Source: Sulfobacillus acidophilus DSM 10332 (GTDB lineage: Bacteria; Bacillota; Sulfobacillia; Sulfobacillales; Sulfobacillaceae). From it: 64,000 nucleotides of DNA. The stretch lies in contig CP003179.1 of assembly GCA_000237975.1 (NCBI GenBank), forward strand, positions 3,378,270 to 3,442,269, in the 5' to 3' direction. Position numbers and translations under genes: made by a program. The notes beneath the pieces are model-generated. The model worked only from the letters and a program-made list of their open reading frames with translations, was not told the origin of the DNA and ran no database searches. Shown here piece after piece: positions 59,998-64,000 of this stretch (position 1 is the stretch's first letter; every line of letters starts with the position of its first letter).

Positions 59998-60981
59998 TTA
60001 CAGCGAGCCGTAGACATGATCCGCTAATGTGCTGGGATCCGGATATGGTGCTTTCTCAGCGTAGTCCGTTGCATCATTGACGATGTCCTTAATTTTCTGC
60101 TGCATCTCTTTGATGTCTTGGTCGCTCAGAATGCCTTCATCCTTGAGGCGCTTTTCGAACGTAATCAACGGGTCGCGCTTCTTCCATTCCTGCACTTCTT
60201 CGCGAGACCGGTAAGCCCGGTCGTCATCATCGCTAGAATGGGGAACGAAACGGTAGGTCTTCGCCTCAATCAGCGTGGGTCCCTCGCCCCGTCGAGCACG
60301 TTCGGCGGCTTCCTTCACCACCTCATACACTTTGACCGGATCGTTGCCGTCGACGATCACCCCGGGCATCCCATAACCTTGGGCACGGGTGGCGACATCT
60401 TGAATCGCCATTTGCCGGCGTTGCGGCACCGAAATCGCATAACCGTTGTTTTCGTTGAAGAAAATGACCGGCAGCTTATGTACCGCGGCAAAGTTCAGCG
60501 CTTCATGAAATTCGCCCTGGCTGGTCGAACCTTCGCCGAAATAGGCTACCGAGACGCGGCCATCCTTTAACACCTTGGATGCCAAGGCCAGTCCGGTCGC
60601 ATGCACGTCCTGGGTCGCGACCACCGAACCGCCGGTTAATATGTGAAGCTTCGCGTGACCCCAGTGAGCCGGCATTTGCCGCCCGCCCGAGTTGGGATCG
60701 TCCGCCTTGCCCAACAAATGCAGCATCACTTCACGAGGGGTCATCCCATAGGCCAACACCAACGCGAGATCGCGGTAATAGGGACAAATCCAGTCATCGC
60801 CACGGTTTAAGGCAAAGGCGGACCCGACTTGAGCCGCCTCATGCCCATTGGCGGTATAGACGACCGGAGCCCGTCCTTGACGGTTTAAAATCCACATCCG
60901 ATCGTCTACAGCGCGTGATAGCGCCATGTAATAGTACATCTCCCGCATCAATTCCGGGGTTAAACCGGTCTTTTCTGCCAT
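59998..60981 (-). CDS. 2-oxoacid dehydrogenase E1 alpha subunit (copy 1)
   Basis: A 327-residue ThDP enzyme subunit: GGRQMPAHWGHAKLHI, the ThDP/Mg motif FGEGSTSQGEFHEALNFAAV...NENNGYAIS, and the BCKDH phosphorylation-loop-like HSSDDDDRAYRSREEV. The ATG at 60981 follows GGAAGGAGAGGG. It lies between the second E1-alpha gene and E1-beta. BCKDH-like features favour branched-chain substrates. Confidence 0.93.
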   Translation of the reverse strand: MAEKTGLTPELMREMYYYMALSRAVDDRMWILNRQGRAPVVYTANGHEAAQVGSAFALNRGDDWICPYYRDLALVLAYGMTPREVMLHLLGKADDPNSGGRQMPAHWGHAKLHILTGGSVVATQDVHATGLALASKVLKDGRVSVAYFGEGSTSQGEFHEALNFAAVHKLPVIFFNENNGYAISVPQRRQMAIQDVATRAQGYGMPGVIVDGNDPVKVYEVVKEAAERARRGEGPTLIEAKTYRFVPHSSDDDDRAYRSREEVQEWKKRDPLITFEKRLKDEGILSDQDIKEMQQKIKDIVNDATDYAEKAPYPDPSTLADHVYGSL

Positions 60982-61018
60982 CCTCGCCCTCTCCTTCCTC
61001 TTTCTTGCCATCCCGCCA

Positions 61019-62023
61019 TTAAACCGGGGAGGGTCCGTACACGTTTTGTGTCAAGGTATCCGGACTGGGAAACGGGGCATTTTCCGCCGCCGTCGTCGCT
61101 TGATTGACGATATCGGCCACCCGACGCATGAGGTCGGCTTCCCGTTCGTCATCCCATAACGCTTGTTCCGCCATCCACGTACGGAACAAGTGAATCGGGT
61201 CGTCCTTTTTTTCTTCGTTAAGCAACTCGCGTGGGCGATAGGTCCGATCGTCGTCATCGCTTGAGTGCGCCGTAAAACGATGCGTCTTGGCCTCAATCAA
61301 CGTCGGTCCTTCACCCGCCAAGGCGCGTTGACGCGCTTCTTTGACCACTTGATAAACCGCCAAGGGATCCGACCCTCGCACCACCACCCCGGGTATGCCA
61401 TAGGCTTTGGCACGCAAGGCCACGTCTTGAATGGCCATTTCCCGACGTTGCGGCACCGAAATCGCGTAGCCGTTGTTCTCAACCAAAATAATGACGGGGG
61501 CTTTGACGACCGCTGCAAAATTAAGCGCCTCATGAAATTCCCCTTGATTGGTTGATCCTTCTCCCAGAGAGGTGAGCACCACGCCCGGGTGATGTTGGAG
61601 TTTCATCGCCCAGGCCATGCCGACCGCATGCGGAACCTGAGTCGCAACCGGCGACGAACCGGTGAGAATATGCTTAGCCGGATGACCAAAGTGGGCCGGC
61701 ATCTGCCGTCCGCCGGAGCTCGGATCATCCCGCTTCGCCAACTGAGCCAGCATGATTTCTTCGGGCGTCATACCAAACGCCATGACCAGCGTCAGATCGC
61801 GATAATACGGAGCGAGCCAGTCGACTTGAGGATCCAAGGCTAAGGCCGCTCCGGCTTGAACCCCTTCTTGTCCTTGACCGGAGATGACAAAAGCCGACTT
61901 ACCCTGCCGATTGAGAATCCAAATCCGCTGGTCTAACGCTCGACTTAGCACCATATAATAATACAAGGTGTGGATTTGGTCGAGCGGGAGATCCCAATTC
62001 GTGGCTCCGGCATCGTGAGGCAT
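61019..62023 (-). CDS. 2-oxoacid dehydrogenase E1 alpha subunit (copy 2)
   Basis: A 334-residue paralogue of the next gene: GGRQMPAHFGHPAKHI, LGEGSTNQGEFHEALNFAAV, VENNGYAISVPQRREMAIQD and HSSDDDDRTYRPREL. The catalytic motifs are intact, but substrate-facing segments differ (for example VVYTANGHEAAQ versus AFVISGQGQEGVQ). It arose by tandem duplication and could give the complex a second substrate range, or mixed E1 heterotetramers. It lies between lpd and copy 1. Confidence 0.9.
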   Translation of the reverse strand: MPHDAGATNWDLPLDQIHTLYYYMVLSRALDQRIWILNRQGKSAFVISGQGQEGVQAGAALALDPQVDWLAPYYRDLTLVMAFGMTPEEIMLAQLAKRDDPSSGGRQMPAHFGHPAKHILTGSSPVATQVPHAVGMAWAMKLQHHPGVVLTSLGEGSTNQGEFHEALNFAAVVKAPVIILVENNGYAISVPQRREMAIQDVALRAKAYGIPGVVVRGSDPLAVYQVVKEARQRALAGEGPTLIEAKTHRFTAHSSDDDDRTYRPRELLNEEKKDDPIHLFRTWMAEQALWDDEREADLMRRVADIVNQATTAAENAPFPSPDTLTQNVYGPSPV

Positions 62024-62043
62024 AGCCCCGCCTCCTCACTCGG

Positions 62044-63450
62044 TTAAATATGAATCGCCATTCCATCGACCGCCAAAGCGGCTTCATGCAACACTTCCGA
62101 CACGGTTGGGTGAGCGTGCACGCTTTCGGCCACTTCCCACGCCGTCGCTTCCAAGAATCGCGCCAATGCCATCTCGTTAATGAGATCGGACGCGTGCGGA
62201 CCCACAATATGCGCCCCGAGCAAGGCGTCCGTACGCTTGTCGGCGACCAGCTTCACCATACCTTCCGCTTCGCCCAGAATTAAGGATTTCCCATTCGCCC
62301 GAAACGGGAAAATCCCCACTTTTACGTCATAGCCTTGGTCTTCGGCTTCCTTCGCGGTTAACCCGACCGACGCCACTTCCGGCCGAGAATAAGTCACCCG
62401 CGGAATGCGGTGAGGATTTAAGAGCTCGGGGTCTTTGCCGGCAATCGTCTCCACCGCAATCATGCCTTCATGCGCCGCCACATGAGCGAGCAAATATCCG
62501 CCAATGACATCCCCAATCGCATAAAGATGCGGAACATTGGTCCGGTAGTGCTCGTCGACCACGATAAATCCACGGTCCACCTTGACCCCAACCGTATCCA
62601 ACCCGATATCCTCGGTCACGGCCGAACGCCCCACGGCGACCAGTAACACGTCACCGGTCACGGTTTCACTCTTCCCGTCCGGCAATGTGACGGTCGCGCT
62701 CACCTTTTCGGCGTCGGTTTGCACGCTTCCGATGTCAAATTTGGTTCCGGCCATGATTTTGATACCGCGCCGAGTCAATAACTTGGTCAACTCCTGAGCG
62801 ATTTCCGCATCATCTTGGGGCAAAATGTGCGGCATCATCTCAATCAAGGTGACTTGGCTACCGAAATCGTTGTACATGGAGGCAAACTCCACGCCAATCG
62901 CGCCGCCCCCCAAAATGACCACCGACGCAGGAATCGTGGGACGCTCCAGAACATGGTCGGAACTTAGAATCGTCGTCCCGTTAAAGGCCAGTCCCGGAAG
63001 CGCCCGCGGAACCGATCCGGTGGCAATCACGATGTCTTTCGCCGTCAAAAGGGTCTTTTTGCCGTCTTCCGCGGTTACTTCAATGTGCTGGGCATCCGTG
63101 AGGCGACCCCAGCCTTTAAATGTGGTGACCTTGTTCTTTTTCAAAAGGAACTCGACGCCCCGCCATAATTGCGTCACCACTTTATCTTTTTTGGCTAACG
63201 TCTTGGCGTAATCGAGTCCCACACTCTCGGCGGTAAGGCCGTACTCTTCACGATGCCGAAAGACATGGTAGAGTTCGGCGGTTTGCAATAACGCCTTGGT
63301 CGGAATGCACCCACGGTGTAAACACGTACCGCCGACCTTGCCGACATCGACCAGCGCCGTTTTCAAACCCAGTTGTCCCGCCCGAATGGCGGCCACATAC
63401 CCGCCTGTACCGCCTCCGAGAATGATGACGTCAAATTGCGTATCCGGCAT
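62044..63450 (-). CDS. lpdA: Dihydrolipoamide dehydrogenase E3
   Basis: A 468-residue flavoprotein: FDVIILGGGTGGYVAAIRAG (FAD), redox disulfide GGTCLHRGCIPTKALLQTAE, NAD site VVILGGGAIGVEFASMYNDF, LYAIGDVIGG and the C-terminal base HAHPTVSEVLHEAAL (His-Glu). It reoxidises lipoamide on E2 with NAD. The ATG at 63450 follows GAGGAGG. It is the first gene of the 2-oxoacid dehydrogenase set. Confidence 0.95.
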   Translation of the reverse strand: MPDTQFDVIILGGGTGGYVAAIRAGQLGLKTALVDVGKVGGTCLHRGCIPTKALLQTAELYHVFRHREEYGLTAESVGLDYAKTLAKKDKVVTQLWRGVEFLLKKNKVTTFKGWGRLTDAQHIEVTAEDGKKTLLTAKDIVIATGSVPRALPGLAFNGTTILSSDHVLERPTIPASVVILGGGAIGVEFASMYNDFGSQVTLIEMMPHILPQDDAEIAQELTKLLTRRGIKIMAGTKFDIGSVQTDAEKVSATVTLPDGKSETVTGDVLLVAVGRSAVTEDIGLDTVGVKVDRGFIVVDEHYRTNVPHLYAIGDVIGGYLLAHVAAHEGMIAVETIAGKDPELLNPHRIPRVTYSRPEVASVGLTAKEAEDQGYDVKVGIFPFRANGKSLILGEAEGMVKLVADKRTDALLGAHIVGPHASDLINEMALARFLEATAWEVAESVHAHPTVSEVLHEAALAVDGMAIHI

Positions 63451-63467
63451 ATTGTGCCTCCTCGTGA

Positions 63468-64000
63468 TTAATAACCTTGCGTTTGCCCAATACCCCGGGG
63501 ATCTGAAGCCCCCTGGAACACGCCGTCCATCACCTGAATCACCTGGACCGTCCCCCCGCTGTCCCACGGTCCGATAACCTGAATATCATGCCCGCGACGC
63601 TGGAGTTCTTCCGCCACCTGAGGGGAAAACCGGGACTCGAGCAAGACGCGGGAGGGCTCGTGCAGCGTATGGGCATCCGTCGCCGGCGCGACTTGCAGCC
63701 GGGGCAAGGCCACCGCTTCTCCAGGGGTCCGGCCGCCCGCCAGCAGATCCAACAGGACCGAGAGGTTCCACTGCGGTTGACCGTCTCCGCCGGGTGTGTT
63801 GCCTAAGAGCACGGTTTGATTCTTCCGGGTGACAAGCCAGGTGTTGAGGGTGTGCATCGGACGCTTACCAGGCCGCGCCTCGTTGGGATGGCCCGGAATT
63901 CGGTTAAACGACCGACCGGATCGGTTGTTGAGGAAAAATCCGGTGTCGGGGACATACACCCCTGAGCCGAAGGCTAACGCCAAACTATGAATAAAGGACA
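63468..64000 (-). CDS. Gamma-glutamyltransferase family protein, C-terminal part
   Basis: The frame enters from the window edge and gives about 176 C-terminal residues: AFGSGVYVPDTGFFLNNRSG is the conserved GGT small-subunit segment (GSGVxxPxTGxxLNN), with MHTLNTWLV and GTPGGDGQPQ (oxyanion GG loop) downstream. It ends at 63468, 18 bases before lpdA. GGT-like enzymes transfer or hydrolyse gamma-glutamyl groups outside the cell; the nucleophilic threonine and N-terminus are outside the window. Confidence 0.88.
   Translation of the reverse strand, partial: SFIHSLALAFGSGVYVPDTGFFLNNRSGRSFNRIPGHPNEARPGKRPMHTLNTWLVTRKNQTVLLGNTPGGDGQPQWNLSVLLDLLAGGRTPGEAVALPRLQVAPATDAHTLHEPSRVLLESRFSPQVAEELQRRGHDIQVIGPWDSGGTVQVIQVMDGVFQGASDPRGIGQTQGY

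Noticed and set aside
1-64000. tRNA genes, rRNA and CRISPR arrays
   Set aside because: I looked for T-loop GTTCRA patterns with matching acceptor stems and for regularly spaced direct repeats and saw none; a tRNAscan or CRISPR finder run would settle it.

Overview
This window looks like chromosome from a moderately GC-rich Gram-positive bacterium. My best guess is a thermoacidophilic sulfur- and metal-oxidising Firmicute of the Sulfobacillus type. That is inferred from gene content (sulfide:quinone oxidoreductases, TusA proteins, TauE exporter, mercuric reductase, branched-chain 2-oxoacid dehydrogenase plus FabH), strong GGAGG ribosome sites and frequent GTG starts. It is not a database match. 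I see no rRNA, tRNA or CRISPR array.

Layout. 1-13.5 kb: transport and sulfur redox. It holds an SQR fragment, an Amt ammonium channel, a chemoreceptor with a structured leader, an IS110 element with a long 5' non-coding end, EamA and HPP membrane proteins, a phosphate-type MFS symporter behind an 11-bp-phased Pho-like box, a complete SQR, a TauE/FmdE pair with a palindromic operator, and a ClC channel. 13.7-18.9 kb: a TusA gene with an in-frame TGA exactly at the catalytic cysteine; a four-gene cluster (ferric-reductase-like cytochrome b, two stalk proteins ending in an ApbE-type flavinylation motif, ApbE); then merA and a divergent ArsR regulator. 18.9-20.5 kb: debris (lspA fragment and a broken IS4-type transposase).

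20.6-27.8 kb: a six-gene operon for a complex-I-like, energy-converting-hydrogenase-related (Ehr) membrane complex. Its large subunit lacks all four NiFe-binding cysteines. The operon is preceded by what I read as a fluoride (crcB-type) riboswitch overlapping an intrinsic terminator.

28-43.6 kb: housekeeping and small operons (patatin, pseudo-receiver, endonuclease III, Bcp peroxiredoxin, M24 peptidase, Mug glycosylase, FAD oxidoreductase, FabH, J-domain protein, cytochrome c, Tat-exported phosphoesterase, response regulator, two nitrilase-superfamily genes, a standard TusA, HNH nuclease). 43.6-47.6 kb: polyamine operon pdaD-speE-speB followed by argS. 47.6-52.8 kb: PBP1A, a solitary Dam-type methylase, split chromate transporter and a 5'-truncated hutI. 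52.8-55.1 kb: an IS3-family element interrupting a membrane-anchored sulfite-oxidase-family gene; a 3-bp target duplication lets the original reading frame be rebuilt exactly. 55.2-64 kb: VIT-family transporter and a lipoate/2-oxoacid dehydrogenase operon (lpd, two tandem E1-alpha genes, E1-beta, E2, lipA, lipB), with the C-terminal part of a gamma-glutamyltransferase at the edge.

The most interesting points are the candidate selenocysteine TusA, the minimal flavin-stalk cluster next to ApbE, the fluoride-controlled cysteine-less Ehr complex, the IS110 bridge-RNA region, the Pho-like box, and two genes whose best starts are non-canonical (ACG and ATC). All were read by eye, with no alignment or folding software.
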